Part shown: piece after piece, positions 1 to 9,447 of the stretch | How the letters are laid out: every line of letters begins with the position of its first letter | Position numbering within the stretch: the stretch's first letter is position 1 | Assembly: GCA_019639135.1 (NCBI GenBank) | Contig: JAHBSL010000001.1 | Span: 186,001 to 250,000 of the forward strand | DNA from: Acidobacteriota bacterium | GTDB taxonomy: Bacteria; Acidobacteriota; Blastocatellia; Pyrinomonadales; Pyrinomonadaceae | Direction of reading: 5' to 3' | DNA length: 64,000 nucleotides | Program-made: the position numbers and the translations under genes | The notes under the pieces: generated by a model | The model's database searches: none | Told to the model about the DNA's origin: nothing | Seen by the model: only the letters and a program-made list of their open reading frames with translations

Positions 1-215
1 CGCGATGCGCGGCGGAATACGGCAATCCATGCGAGCGATTCTGTCCGGCGGCGGTTTATGAGATGGAAGAGAATGCAGCGACCGGCAGGCGGGAATTGAA
101 GGTGAACTTCTCAAATTGCGTTCACTGCAAGACCTGCGACATCGCCGATCCGTACCAGATCATAAATTGGGTAACGCCCGAGGGTGGCGGTGGACCGAAC
201 TACAAGGGAATGTAA
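1..215 (+). CDS. Electron transfer flavoprotein-ubiquinone oxidoreductase, C-terminal fragment
   Basis: Only the last 70 codons lie in the window (read from base 3); the gene enters from the left edge. The translation ends with the 4Fe-4S ferredoxin-like tail of [18 protein letters not shown] followed by [12 protein letters not shown] and a terminal GM. The clustered Cys residues would ligand the [4Fe-4S] centre, with a further Cys pair upstream (NPCERFCP). The enzyme passes electrons from ETF to the quinone pool at the membrane during fatty-acid and amino-acid catabolism. The family tail is distinctive, so the assignment is firm although the FAD domain is not visible. Confidence 0.9.
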   Translation, partial: RCAAEYGNPCERFCPAAVYEMEENAATGRRELKVNFSNCVHCKTCDIADPYQIINWVTPEGGGGPNYKGM

Positions 216-218
216 CGA

Positions 219-245
219 AAAAAGTCCGTTTCGAGCGGACTTTTT
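219..245. terminator. Bidirectional rho-independent terminator
   Basis: A perfect 10-bp stem (AAAAAGTCCG at 219-228 with CGGACTTTTT at 236-245) encloses a 7-nt loop and has A/T tracts on both sides. It starts four bases after the ETF-QO stop and lies just past the rpoZ stop on the other strand, so it can end both convergent transcripts. Confidence 0.85.
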
Positions 246-266
246 CATTAAGCTATTTCGTGCATA

Positions 267-515
267 TCAGGAGTTGGGTTTTTCGTTCTGGTCGGTGAAG
301 CTGAAGTTGACCTTACGTTCTTCAAATTCCTTAAGGGCAATGCGCGTCGGCTTGGTCTTGCGCGGATCGACGTCAACCCGCGGCAAGGCTCCACGCTGAA
401 GCTGCTTGCTCCGCTGGGCTGCCAGGATTATCCGCCGATATTTCGAATCGATCTCAGGCGGATCGATCTCATCAAGGTTCACTTCATTCTCAAGAAGCTC
501 TGTTTCTTCGGTCAT
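267..515 (-). CDS. rpoZ: DNA-directed RNA polymerase subunit omega
   Basis: An 82-residue protein with the omega core: an acidic N-terminus, then IDSKYRRIILAAQRSKQL, a short insert, and KPTRIALKEFEERKVNF, matching the family's helix pair including the conserved RI-A--E motif. Omega helps fold and assemble the beta' subunit. It is the last gene of a yicC-gmk-rpoZ operon, an arrangement widely conserved in bacteria, with only 6 bases after gmk. The position right after gmk strengthens the call on a short, divergent sequence. Confidence 0.85.
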   Translation of the reverse strand: MTEETELLENEVNLDEIDPPEIDSKYRRIILAAQRSKQLQRGALPRVDVDPRKTKPTRIALKEFEERKVNFSFTDQNEKPNS

Positions 516-521
516 ATCTGG

Positions 522-1160
522 TCAAATTCCGATCGTAGAATGGTTCGCTCCCGCGAAACTTTCAATTATAGTCGCTATCCGATCGGTTTGTCTATCGCAG
601 CGTTGCCTTTCACCGCAGATGACCGAAGCCAGTTGGCGCGAGGCGAGCGACACATCTTCATTGACGATCACGTAATCGAACCGGACATAATTCTGGACCT
701 CGGCAAATGAATTACGGAGGCGAAGGGCCAGGTCGTCCGCATCTTCGGTATTGCGAGCCGTCAGCCGGGCACGAAGCACTTCGAACGACGGCGGGAGGAT
801 GAAAATACTGACCGCCGTCGGCACTTTTTCCATGACCGTAAGAGCACCCTGGACGTCTATCTCGAGAATAGCGTCGCGACCCGAGGCTGTTATGTCCTCG
901 ATCTGCTCGCGAGAGGTGCCGTACATATTTCCATGCACTTCGGCATATTCGAGAAAGCGGCCTTTGGCAATGCTCTCGTCAAATTGTTCACGAGAGACGA
1001 AGTAGTATTCCCGACCGTGCTCCTCGCCGAATCGCGGCTTGCGGGTCGTGTGAGAGATCGAATAACCGAGGTCGGGAACTGAAGGCATTATCTCCCGGAT
1101 CAGCGTTCCCTTGCCGCCGCCCGAGGGAGAACTAATGATTATCAGGTTTCCTTTTTTCAT
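522..1160 (-). CDS. gmk: Guanylate kinase
   Basis: The 212-residue product phosphorylates GMP (or dGMP) to GDP with ATP. The P-loop SSPSGGGKGT lies at residues 10-19, followed by the GMP-binding segment SHTTRKPRFGEEHGREYYFV and the EYAEVHGNMYGTS motif typical of the family. Length is normal. It sits 3 bases after yicC and 6 before rpoZ, so the three are almost certainly co-transcribed. The last ~15 residues diverge from well-known homologues but the frame is intact. Confidence 0.97.
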   Translation of the reverse strand: MKKGNLIIISSPSGGGKGTLIREIMPSVPDLGYSISHTTRKPRFGEEHGREYYFVSREQFDESIAKGRFLEYAEVHGNMYGTSREQIEDITASGRDAILEIDVQGALTVMEKVPTAVSIFILPPSFEVLRARLTARNTEDADDLALRLRNSFAEVQNYVRFDYVIVNEDVSLASRQLASVICGERQRCDRQTDRIATIIESFAGANHSTIGI

Positions 1161-1163
1161 TTC

Positions 1164-2042
1164 TCACTCGATGTTCTGTACCTGTTCTCTTATCTTTTCT
1201 ATCTCGCTCTTGATGGCAAGAGCGTTCTCCTTGACGATCAGATTAGCGGTTTTCGAGGTAATGGTATTTGCCTCGCGGTTAAGTTCCTGCGTTAGGAAAT
1301 CGAGCCGTTTGCCGACCTCGCTTTCCTCATCCATTATTGCCCGAAAATGCGAGATATGGGCGCGAAGCCGGGTTATCTCCTCGCTTATGTCCGAGCGGTC
1401 GGCAAGGTATGCGACCTCCTGGGCAAGCCTGCCTTCGTCAATTTCAATTCGGGCCTCGGCCTTTTCAAGAAGTTCGCCTATCCGCTTCGAAAGCTTTTTG
1501 AAATATTCCTCGGAGACGTTCGCACTCTCCGACTCGATCGGCCCGAGGTGCCGCTCTATATTGTCGAGTCTCAGGGCAAGCTCGTCGTAAAGCGAGGCAC
1601 CTTCGTTCGCCCGCATTTCCTGTAGCCGCTCGATGACATTGCCGACCGCATCGGCCAGGAGGCGTTCGAGCGTTTCGTCGGCGGCAGGCTCCCTGGTAGT
1701 CAGAACTCCTGGTAGCTTTGCGATCGTGGAGATATCAACCTCGCCGCCGAGTGAAAATTCCTCGCCGATCTCACGAAATGATGCCAGGTAGCCGGCGACG
1801 AGTTCCTTATTTATATGGTAACTGACCTCTGCCGCACGCTCCATTTGGATCGAAACATCGACACGCCCGCGGGTCAGACTGGCCGAAATTTGCTTTTTAA
1901 GGGGAGCCTCAAACGCCTGAAGGCTCGAGGGCATGCGCATATGTACGTCGAGAAAGCGGTTGTTGACCGTCTTCATCTCGACCGAGACCGTCGTCCCTGC
2001 GGTGCCGGCAGAGCCGCTGCCGTATCCTGTCATTGAACGCAT
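1164..2042 (-). CDS. YicC/YloC family endoribonuclease
   Basis: A 292-residue cytoplasmic protein opening with MRSMTGYGSG, the signature start of the YicC/YloC family, and ending with a conserved C-terminal region (RLDFLTQELNREANTI, then KSEIEKIREQVQN). Family members are endoribonucleases implicated in small-RNA and mRNA turnover. It heads the yicC-gmk-rpoZ operon; its promoter must lie in the 166-base divergent gap with the SRPBCC gene. Length and both terminal motifs agree with the family. Confidence 0.93.
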   Translation of the reverse strand: MRSMTGYGSGSAGTAGTTVSVEMKTVNNRFLDVHMRMPSSLQAFEAPLKKQISASLTRGRVDVSIQMERAAEVSYHINKELVAGYLASFREIGEEFSLGGEVDISTIAKLPGVLTTREPAADETLERLLADAVGNVIERLQEMRANEGASLYDELALRLDNIERHLGPIESESANVSEEYFKKLSKRIGELLEKAEARIEIDEGRLAQEVAYLADRSDISEEITRLRAHISHFRAIMDEESEVGKRLDFLTQELNREANTITSKTANLIVKENALAIKSEIEKIREQVQNIE

Positions 2043-2137
2043 AATTTGCTAATCGGGCGAACTTCCGAACACTAATTATGCAATAGACCGAGCCAGAGAT
2101 GAAATCGGAGTAGTCTTTCGTTCTCCGGAACCGGCTC

Positions 2138-2166
2138 TTTACAGTCGGGAAAAGTATTGATATTCT
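2138..2166 (+). promoter_or_regulatory. Sigma70-type promoter for the SRPBCC gene
   Basis: TTTACA at 2138-2143 and TATTCT at 2161-2166 are separated by exactly 17 bases, about 42 bases before the ATG at 2209. Called from motif match and position only. Confidence 0.55.
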
Positions 2167-2208
2167 CTTCCTGCTTTACCCAGGAACCCTCACGAATTTT
2201 CGAAAATT

Positions 2209-2649
2209 ATGTCAGTTGATGCCCGAGCCGAGATCGTGATCGAACGACCGCGTAAGGATGTTGCCGAGGTGATGCTCGACCCGAAGTATGACAAGCTTTG
2301 GATCACCGGGCTGACGAACTGTTTTCCGCAATCGCCGGGATTGATGCGCGAGGGCTTGAAGTTCGAGCGCGTCGGAACCCTTCTTGGACGCCACTATTCC
2401 TGTCAGTATTTGGTCGTGCGTTCTGATGGTGAGAGCTTTGCGGAGATAGCCGCCGATGAGCCTTTTCAGATGAAGATCCGCTACGACCTTGCCGATGCCG
2501 AAGGCGGCACGACGGCAAAAATACGCATTCAAAGCATTGGTGAGAATGGATATAAACTGCCCGCACCGGCATTGAACAAGGCGATCGCCGAGTGGCTTGC
2601 CGGTGACCTCAAGCGGTTGAAACAGCGCGTTGAAGATGGCGTAGATTAG
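2209..2649 (+). CDS. SRPBCC (START-like) family protein
   Basis: A 146-residue cytoplasmic protein with the polyketide cyclase/START-like layout: an N-terminal strand with IVIERPRKDVAEVMLDP, a central beta-sheet, and a long C-terminal helix (LAGDLKRLKQRVEDGV). Such proteins form a hydrophobic cavity that binds lipids or other small ligands; the ligand cannot be read from sequence. It stands alone, driven by its own promoter, and its last four bases overlap the end of the convergent ABC exporter gene. Confidence 0.7.
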   Translation: MSVDARAEIVIERPRKDVAEVMLDPKYDKLWITGLTNCFPQSPGLMREGLKFERVGTLLGRHYSCQYLVVRSDGESFAEIAADEPFQMKIRYDLADAEGGTTAKIRIQSIGENGYKLPAPALNKAIAEWLAGDLKRLKQRVEDGVD

Positions 2650-4442
2650 GCCTTTTCGGTGTCCTCTATCGCGAATTGAAGGTTGTAGAGCTTCTTGTAA
2701 ACACCGGCCTTCGCGAGCAATTCTTCGTGCGTGCCGGTTTCGATTATCTTCCCACGTTCCATAACGACGATCTTGTCCGCACGGCGAATGGTCGAGAGCC
2801 GGTGGGCAATGACTATCGACGTCCTGTCACGCATCAGATTGCCCAACGCCTGCTGAACAAGCCTTTCGGATTCGGCATCGAGAGCCGACGTCGCTTCGTC
2901 GAGGATCAGCACCGGTGCGTTTGTCAGTACTGCGCGGGCGATGGCGATCCGCTGCCGCTGGCCGCCGGAAAGGAAAGTTCCGCGTTCGCCGACGATGGTG
3001 TCGTATTTTTGCGGCAGTTCTTCGATGAAATCGGCAGCGAAGGCGATCTCTGCGGCCCGGCGAATGTCCTCGTCGGTCGCGTCCGGGTCGCCATAGGAAA
3101 TGTTGTAACGGACCGTGTCGTTGAAGAGCACGGTCTCCTGCGTGACCAGTGCGATCTGGCGTTTGAGATCCGCAAGTTTGAGTTCGCGGAGGTCATCGCC
3201 GTCCCACTCGATCGATCCCGAGACAGGATCGTAAAGCCGCTGGACGAGCTTTATGAGCGTCGATTTCCCGCCGCCGCTTTCGCCGACGAGAGCGACGACG
3301 CTGCCTTTTTCGACCGTAAGCGAGACGGATTCGAGGATCGGCTTTGAGCTGTCGCCGTAGTTGAACGAGACGTCTTTGAGCTCGATCGCTTTCTCGAGTC
3401 CGCTGACGGGTTTTGCATTCTCGCGTTCCGGCAGATGTTCGTGGCTGTCAAGCACGTCCCAAACGTCGCGAGCAGCGGCAAAGGCACGCGAGATCTCGTT
3501 ATGCTGGCGTGAGATCTTACGCATCGGGTCGTAACTGCGGAAGAGAAAATAAAGGAACGCGAAGAACTCGCCCGCATCCATTGCCGCGGCATTTATCTCA
3601 CGCAGCCCAAAATACAAAAGGACGACGAGGGCGATCGTGCCGATCATCTCGATGGTCGGCGGCGAGGTCGCGGCGATGCGGCCCGAGCGAAGGTTGGCCT
3701 TCGCTATCATCTCGGCGACGCGGCCGAAGCGTTTGCGTTCGCGGTCCTCGGCCCGGTAGGCCGTGACGATGTTGTGGTTGGACAGTGTTTCCTGAGCGGT
3801 ATCGGTGAGAATCTTGTTGCCCTCGTAGGACATCTCGGCGAGCTTTCTCAAAGTCCGGCTGAATTTGCTGGTCAGGAAAGCGATGATCGGAGCGATGATC
3901 AAGGCACCCAGCATCAGCCGCCAGTTGAGATAAAACGCCGTTCCGAGAAAAGCAACGAGCATGAAGCTCTCGCGAAGGACATCGCGAAGATTTGCCGAGA
4001 CGGCAAGCTCGATGGCCGAGCAGCTTACGACCAGCCGTGAGACGAGGAAATTCGTCCGGTGCTTTTCGAAGAATGACGCCGACTGCGAAAGCAGGTGGTC
4101 ATAAAGCTGCTTGCGGATATCGAGCACGGCCGATTGGCCGATCTTCGCCATCAGGTATGACGAGAAATACTCGGCGATGCCCTTGCAAAGTGTGAATCCG
4201 AGCAGCAGGCCGGAAATGGCAAACCAGGCCGAATACCACGGTTCCTTCGGAATCACTTCGTGGAGATTGAAGGGAAGCCAGCGGGATCCGGTATTCTGAG
4301 GAATGAACTGCTCGAAGATCGGCATCAGAAGAAGGCCGATCGCCGTTTCGAAAAGTGCGACAAACAGCATCGCAACGATCGCAACCGCGAAGACTCCCTT
4401 GTAGGGGCGGACATACGTAAGCAGCCGGTTTAGGTCAGACAT
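2646..4442 (-). CDS. MsbA-like ABC exporter (fused membrane and ATPase domains)
   Basis: A 598-residue half-transporter. Residues ~15-320 hold six membrane segments of the type I exporter fold; the C-terminal third is the ATPase with Walker A GESGGGKST, signature LSGGQRQRIAIARA, Walker B VLILDEATSALD and the switch histidine in IVIAHRLST. All catalytic residues are present, so an active homodimer is expected. By family it would flip lipids, lipid A precursors or hydrophobic compounds across the inner membrane. No substrate clue comes from neighbours: it is transcribed alone, convergent with the SRPBCC gene and divergent from the OmpA-domain gene. Confidence 0.92.
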   Translation of the reverse strand: MSDLNRLLTYVRPYKGVFAVAIVAMLFVALFETAIGLLLMPIFEQFIPQNTGSRWLPFNLHEVIPKEPWYSAWFAISGLLLGFTLCKGIAEYFSSYLMAKIGQSAVLDIRKQLYDHLLSQSASFFEKHRTNFLVSRLVVSCSAIELAVSANLRDVLRESFMLVAFLGTAFYLNWRLMLGALIIAPIIAFLTSKFSRTLRKLAEMSYEGNKILTDTAQETLSNHNIVTAYRAEDRERKRFGRVAEMIAKANLRSGRIAATSPPTIEMIGTIALVVLLYFGLREINAAAMDAGEFFAFLYFLFRSYDPMRKISRQHNEISRAFAAARDVWDVLDSHEHLPERENAKPVSGLEKAIELKDVSFNYGDSSKPILESVSLTVEKGSVVALVGESGGGKSTLIKLVQRLYDPVSGSIEWDGDDLRELKLADLKRQIALVTQETVLFNDTVRYNISYGDPDATDEDIRRAAEIAFAADFIEELPQKYDTIVGERGTFLSGGQRQRIAIARAVLTNAPVLILDEATSALDAESERLVQQALGNLMRDRTSIVIAHRLSTIRRADKIVVMERGKIIETGTHEELLAKAGVYKKLYNLQFAIEDTEKA

Positions 4443-4569
4443 CGGAAACTAAGGTAAAGACTATACGTTAGCGTGATGCGGGTTGTCCAAAAACCGCGAG
4501 AAATTTGCAACCCGCAACCACAGTGTGGCATCTTGCTTAAAGATTCTTTTTTTACGGAGATCGGAATAT

Positions 4570-6123
4570 ATGAGAAAGCTAAAGCCCTCCGCGTTACTTC
4601 TATTATTATTATTCTTTTCGCTAATTTTTAACGTCGAAGTACCGGCTCAGGCCGATATTGGCCGCCGGACGACCGCGATCACCTACCCGCTTAACGAGCG
4701 AGTCGATATTCAGTTTCGCGGCACCACGCGATTTCCGCGAATGAGCGGCAGGGCCATCGTCAGACGAACCGCCCGGAACGGTACGGAGATAACAGTTCTT
4801 GTATCTAAAATGCCGCGTCCATTTGAACTGGGACGCGGATATGCAACTTACGTTCTGTGGGCTATCTCGCCCGAGGGGCAGGTCGATAATCTCGGAGAGA
4901 TCAAACGGCGGGGTTTCTTTGAGTTCGATTCGAAGATAGACGTAACGACGCGGCTGCAAACATTTGCGCTCATCATTACTGCCGAGCCGCACTTTCTGGT
5001 CAAACGTCCGTCGCAGGAGATAATGCTTGAGAATCTGAATCCGGTCGCGAGGAGCGGACGGCAACTGACGACCGCGGCCTCGGTGCAGTATTTCGGAAAC
5101 ACCAGCGATTACTTCAGGGATGCGCGGACGCCGGAGATAGCCGAGATCGATTACTCACGGACCCCATCGACCGTTTTGCAGGCAAAACAGGCGATCGCAC
5201 TGGCTCGTTTTGCTGGTGCGGAACGCGATGCTCCGGAACAGCTTAATGAGGCCGAGACGCTTTTGAACAACGCTGAAGAAGCCTGGCGGGCGGGACGCAA
5301 AGAGGACGAGGTCGATATCACGGCCCGGCGAGCGATCAGTACGGCAGTCAATGCAGAGCAACTGGCGTACGAACGAGCCGAGGCTCGCCGCCAGCGTAAT
5401 GAGCAGATCCGAGCCGATGCTGAAATGCAGCGAGTTGAAGATCGGCTTGCACGTGCACAAGATGAGATAGCGGATTTAAAACGGCAACTGGCGGATGAGA
5501 CGCGATCAAGGGAGCTTTCGCAGCGGGACGTCGAAAATTACCTCAAACAGATACGCGACCTTCGTGCCGAGAATGGAAAATTGCGCGAAGACCTCGGGAG
5601 GGTTCAGCTCGAGGCGACGAACGCGAAGGCTCGCCTGGACGCAATCGACCTGCAGCAGCGTGAGGCAGAACAGCAGCGGCAACGCGAAGCCCGCCTGAAC
5701 GCATTGCAGGCGAACGAGGGAGCACTGATGCAGGCGCTTCGTCGCCACGGCACTGTTTCAAAAAGCGAGCGAGGGATCATCCTCACCCTGCCGGAGAGCT
5801 TTTGGTCATCGGCCCGATCCACCGATTTCGCTCCCGGAGCCGATAACCGACTGACGGCCATCGGACAGATCCTTAGCGAAAATCCGGATTACCGGATCGA
5901 GATCGAATCGCACACAGATAACCAGGGAACGCCTTCGGAGCTTGAATCGCTGACCGAGCGACGCTCGCGTGCGATTGCCGAAAGGCTCTCGGTCTTCGGT
6001 ATTCCAAACAACCGAATGGAACCGCGGGGCCTGGGAGCAAGTATTCCGGTCGCCCCTAACAATACGAATGCCAATCGTGCTCGCAATCGAAGAGTGCACG
6101 TCATAATGGTGCCTGTTATCTAA
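4570..6123 (+). CDS. OmpA-family peptidoglycan-associated protein with long coiled coil
   Basis: The start is placed at 4570, after an ACGGAGA ribosome site, because it opens a clear signal peptide (LLLLLFFSLIFNVEVPAQA). The 517-residue product has an N-terminal beta-rich region, a long charged coiled coil at about residues 210-390 (repeated Glu/Arg/Gln heptads), and a C-terminal OmpA-like domain with IEIESHTDNQG, LTERRSRAIAERL and NRRVHVIMV, where the conserved Asp and Arg bind diaminopimelate in peptidoglycan. It probably tethers an envelope structure to the cell wall. A terminator follows directly. Confidence 0.88.
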   Translation: MRKLKPSALLLLLLFFSLIFNVEVPAQADIGRRTTAITYPLNERVDIQFRGTTRFPRMSGRAIVRRTARNGTEITVLVSKMPRPFELGRGYATYVLWAISPEGQVDNLGEIKRRGFFEFDSKIDVTTRLQTFALIITAEPHFLVKRPSQEIMLENLNPVARSGRQLTTAASVQYFGNTSDYFRDARTPEIAEIDYSRTPSTVLQAKQAIALARFAGAERDAPEQLNEAETLLNNAEEAWRAGRKEDEVDITARRAISTAVNAEQLAYERAEARRQRNEQIRADAEMQRVEDRLARAQDEIADLKRQLADETRSRELSQRDVENYLKQIRDLRAENGKLREDLGRVQLEATNAKARLDAIDLQQREAEQQRQREARLNALQANEGALMQALRRHGTVSKSERGIILTLPESFWSSARSTDFAPGADNRLTAIGQILSENPDYRIEIESHTDNQGTPSELESLTERRSRAIAERLSVFGIPNNRMEPRGLGASIPVAPNNTNANRARNRRVHVIMVPVI

Positions 6124-6145
6124 ACCGGTCCGAGAGGCTAAAAAC

Positions 6146-6183
6146 GCCTGCCTTGAGCCTAAGGGCCGGGCAGGTTTTTTTTG
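6146..6183 (+). terminator. Rho-independent terminator after the OmpA-domain gene
   Basis: CCTGCC (6147-6152) pairs with GGCAGG (6169-6174) and is followed by a run of nine T. It lies 23 bases after the stop codon at 6123. Confidence 0.75.
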
Positions 6184-6255
6184 TGTGACTAATTAAGAAA
6201 AATTGGTAATATTCAAAAAGGACATTTCTTTGCACCTCACTAATTGGAGAAGAAG

Positions 6256-9200
6256 ATGAACAAATTGTATCGCCGCCCGTTAAGGGCAGCCGCTTTCCTG
6301 CTAGGTGTCGCTGCGCTGGTCGCGGTGTATTTTGTATCGGAGACCGTACAGAAGGCACAGTCGAAGGAGCCGGAAGCTCCGCGTGACCTCCGCGCCGAGT
6401 TTGCAAAGCCCGATGCCGTCACCGACCTGATCCGGAACGCCTCGGCCGAATTGGTTCGAGTGCCGGTTTCGGCTCCGTCTGACCGCGAGCGTCTCTCCGA
6501 GCGAGGGAAGATCATTGCTGATTACGGCAGTTTCGTGATCGCGGCGTCGAATGAGCGAAACGGCCTTGCGGGCGAGGGAAGCCAGCGAATCGAAACCACG
6601 CTTCACCTGCCAGGCAGGACCTTTGAGCCGCTTGCTAAACGCGAAGAGCTTGCCATCGAACCGGGAAACGAAGCCGAAAGTGGTAAAGGATATTTCGTCG
6701 TTCAGTTCGGTGCGACCGCCTCGGACGAATGGCTTGACAGCATTCGTGAGGTCGGGCTTGAGGTGGTGCAATACGTTCCGCATCAGGCGTTTCTGGTCTA
6801 TGGCGATCATTCGGCGGCGGTAAAGGCGGCAGGGCATTCGCGGGTGCGCTGGGTCGGCAGATATCTGCCCGAGCATCGGCTTGATAGCTTCGTGCGGTCA
6901 TTTGCGGCCGCGGAAAGCGATACGGCGGTTTTCGACATCGCTGTCTTTTCGCGTTCCGACCTCAGAGCTTCGGCGTGGGAGTTTCGCTCGAAGGTCGGAG
7001 GACGGATCATCGGCGAAAGCGAATTGGCGAATAATTTCTTCAACGTTCTCCGGGTCGAGATGCCGGTCTCGCAGCTCGAAAACGCGGCGGCGATGGACCA
7101 TGTTTTCCGTATCGATCCTTATATTAAACCGACGACCGAGGATGAGCGTGCGGCACAGATCGTTGCGGGAAATTATGTGAACGTCACCACGCTGAACCCG
7201 CCGGGCTACGACCCGCTTACGCAGTTCGGAGCGGACGGCACGAACGTGACCGTGATGGTTTCGGACGACGGGATCAGCATTCCCGGCAACGGCGGTTTTT
7301 ACGTAACGGCGAACAATACTGTAGATGGGCCGCTTCGGGGGGCGACCGCCGGAGCTGCCGGCGGACACGGCCATATAAATGCCAGCATCATCGCGGGTTA
7401 CACGCCGTTCGGCCCGCTTGATGGGCAAGGTTACAACTACGGCGTCGGCATCGCACCCCGGGCAAATATAATCAATATCCCCTTCTTGAAAACGGGAAAC
7501 ACGACGACCGATGCACAAGCGGTTGACGATGCATTGAACACGCTCGGGCCGAACGGCGTTCGGGGAACCATCTCGAACAACAGTTGGGGCTCGGGCACGA
7601 ACGGCAATTCTTACGACTCATATGCCGCCACATACGACGGGCTGGTGAGAGATGCCTCGTTTGCGGCATCGATCGATGCTTTCACGATCGTTTTTTCAGC
7701 CGGAAATTCCGGTACGAGCGGACTTACACGTCCTAAGATGTCAAAGAACACGATCGCCGTTGCGAATTCGGAGAACATCAGAACGGAGCTCGGTTCGACC
7801 GGGGCGGACAACATGGACGACCTTCGTTCATCTTCGAGCCGAGGGATCGCGTTGGACGGCCGCATCAAGCCGGACATCACAGCTCCCGGAACGGTGATAA
7901 CGGGAAGCCGTGCCGGATCTTGCAGCAGTGTATCCTCCTGCTTTGACGCGAACCACGCTTTCAGTACCGGTACGTCGCACGCAGCTCCGCAGGTTGCCGG
8001 TGCGGCGGCGCTATTTACCCAGTATTGGAAGGACCGCAACGGCGGAGCATATCCGAGCCCGGCGATGATCAAATCGGCGATCGTTTTGAGCGGCCAGGAG
8101 ATGAATGGAAGCCTTACCGCGGCGTCAACGACACCGAATGGCAACGAGGGCTGGGGCCGGATGAATATGCGGCTGATGATGAACACTGGTGTGCCGATGC
8201 TCCACATCGACCAGACCCATGCCTTCTCAAATAACGGAGAGAACGTGGTTTATACCGGCACGGTCGCCGATCCTTCGAAGCCTTTTCGTGTCGCTTTGGT
8301 CTGGACCGATCCGCCGGGAGTCTCGAATCCGGCTCTGGTCAATAATCTCGATCTGACCGTACAGGTAGGCGGCAATACTTACCGGGGCAATTTCTTTACC
8401 GGCGGCGTATCCATAACCGGCGGAACGCATTCGGTCGTAGATAATGTCGAACAGGTCCGCCTCGCCGAAGGAGTAGCGGCCGGAACGCCGGTGACGATAA
8501 CGGTCGCGGCTACCGCTTTGAACGGCGACGGCATACTCGGGAATGCCGATCTTACGGACCAGCACTTCGCCCTCGTCGCCTATAATTTTGCGGAGCCTTC
8601 GGAGACGGCCGCGGCTCCGTTCGACTTTGACGGCGACGGCAAGACCGACATCTCGATCTTCCGTCAGGCGGCGGGCGAGTGGTGGTATCTCCGCAGTTCG
8701 GATGGAGCGAATCGGGCGTTCCAGTTCGGTTCGGCTTCGGACACGATGGTCCCGGCGGATTACACCGGAGATGGCAAGGCCGATCTCGCATTCTGGCGGC
8801 CGGCGACGGGCGAATGGTTCGTCCTGAGGAGCGAGGATTCGACCTTTTTCTCGTTCCCGTTCGGAGCCATCGGCGATGTGCCGACACCCGGCGATTTTGA
8901 CAGCGACGGAAAAGCGGACGCGGCGGTGTTCCGTGCTGCCGTTGGAACATGGTTCATACTTCGCTCCTCCGGTGGGGTCGAGGTTCAGGTTTTTGGCACC
9001 AATGGCGACCTTCCGGCCGTTGCGGATTATGACGGCGACGGAAAGGTGGATGTCGGTGTCTTCCGGCCGAATGGAGCTACCGGTTCCGAGTGGTGGATAA
9101 ACCGCAGCACGGCCGGCCTATTTGCCGTTCAATTCGGATCTCCGACGGACAGGACCGTGCAAGGTGATCATACTGGCGACGGCAAGGCGGACATTGCGTT

Positions 9201-9447
9201 CTACAGGCCGGCGACGGGCGAGTGGTATGTGCTTAGAAGCGAGGACACGACGTTCTTTGCGTTCCCGTTCGGCGTTGCCGGCGATGTGGCTGTTCCGGGA
9301 GATTACGACGGCGACGGTAAGACGGACGCGGCCGTGTTCAGGCCCGGTTCGGCAACGTGGTTCGTCAACCGTTCGACCGGCGGAGTAGGCATCACCGGCT
9401 TCGGTCTTTCGACCGACGTGCCGGTGCCTTCGGCCTATGTCCGCTAG
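6256..9447 (+). CDS. Secreted subtilase (S8) with C-terminal FG-GAP/VCBS repeats
   Basis: The start at 6256 follows a GGAG site 6 bases upstream and opens a signal sequence (residues ~1-35). The 1063-residue product has an N-terminal prodomain-like region, then an S8 catalytic domain with Asp337 (VSDDGI), His371 (GGHGH) and Ser574 (GTSHAAP), a beta-sandwich (~650-780), and six C-terminal repeats with a DGDGK(T/A/V)D core followed by a (F/W)R motif. Those Asp-rich loops usually bind calcium in a beta-propeller. It is expected outside the cytoplasm as a calcium-stabilised protease. The repeat domain closely resembles that of the gene at 56298. Confidence 0.92.
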   Translation: MNKLYRRPLRAAAFLLGVAALVAVYFVSETVQKAQSKEPEAPRDLRAEFAKPDAVTDLIRNASAELVRVPVSAPSDRERLSERGKIIADYGSFVIAASNERNGLAGEGSQRIETTLHLPGRTFEPLAKREELAIEPGNEAESGKGYFVVQFGATASDEWLDSIREVGLEVVQYVPHQAFLVYGDHSAAVKAAGHSRVRWVGRYLPEHRLDSFVRSFAAAESDTAVFDIAVFSRSDLRASAWEFRSKVGGRIIGESELANNFFNVLRVEMPVSQLENAAAMDHVFRIDPYIKPTTEDERAAQIVAGNYVNVTTLNPPGYDPLTQFGADGTNVTVMVSDDGISIPGNGGFYVTANNTVDGPLRGATAGAAGGHGHINASIIAGYTPFGPLDGQGYNYGVGIAPRANIINIPFLKTGNTTTDAQAVDDALNTLGPNGVRGTISNNSWGSGTNGNSYDSYAATYDGLVRDASFAASIDAFTIVFSAGNSGTSGLTRPKMSKNTIAVANSENIRTELGSTGADNMDDLRSSSSRGIALDGRIKPDITAPGTVITGSRAGSCSSVSSCFDANHAFSTGTSHAAPQVAGAAALFTQYWKDRNGGAYPSPAMIKSAIVLSGQEMNGSLTAASTTPNGNEGWGRMNMRLMMNTGVPMLHIDQTHAFSNNGENVVYTGTVADPSKPFRVALVWTDPPGVSNPALVNNLDLTVQVGGNTYRGNFFTGGVSITGGTHSVVDNVEQVRLAEGVAAGTPVTITVAATALNGDGILGNADLTDQHFALVAYNFAEPSETAAAPFDFDGDGKTDISIFRQAAGEWWYLRSSDGANRAFQFGSASDTMVPADYTGDGKADLAFWRPATGEWFVLRSEDSTFFSFPFGAIGDVPTPGDFDSDGKADAAVFRAAVGTWFILRSSGGVEVQVFGTNGDLPAVADYDGDGKVDVGVFRPNGATGSEWWINRSTAGLFAVQFGSPTDRTVQGDHTGDGKADIAFYRPATGEWYVLRSEDTTFFAFPFGVAGDVAVPGDYDGDGKTDAAVFRPGSATWFVNRSTGGVGITGFGLSTDVPVPSAYVR

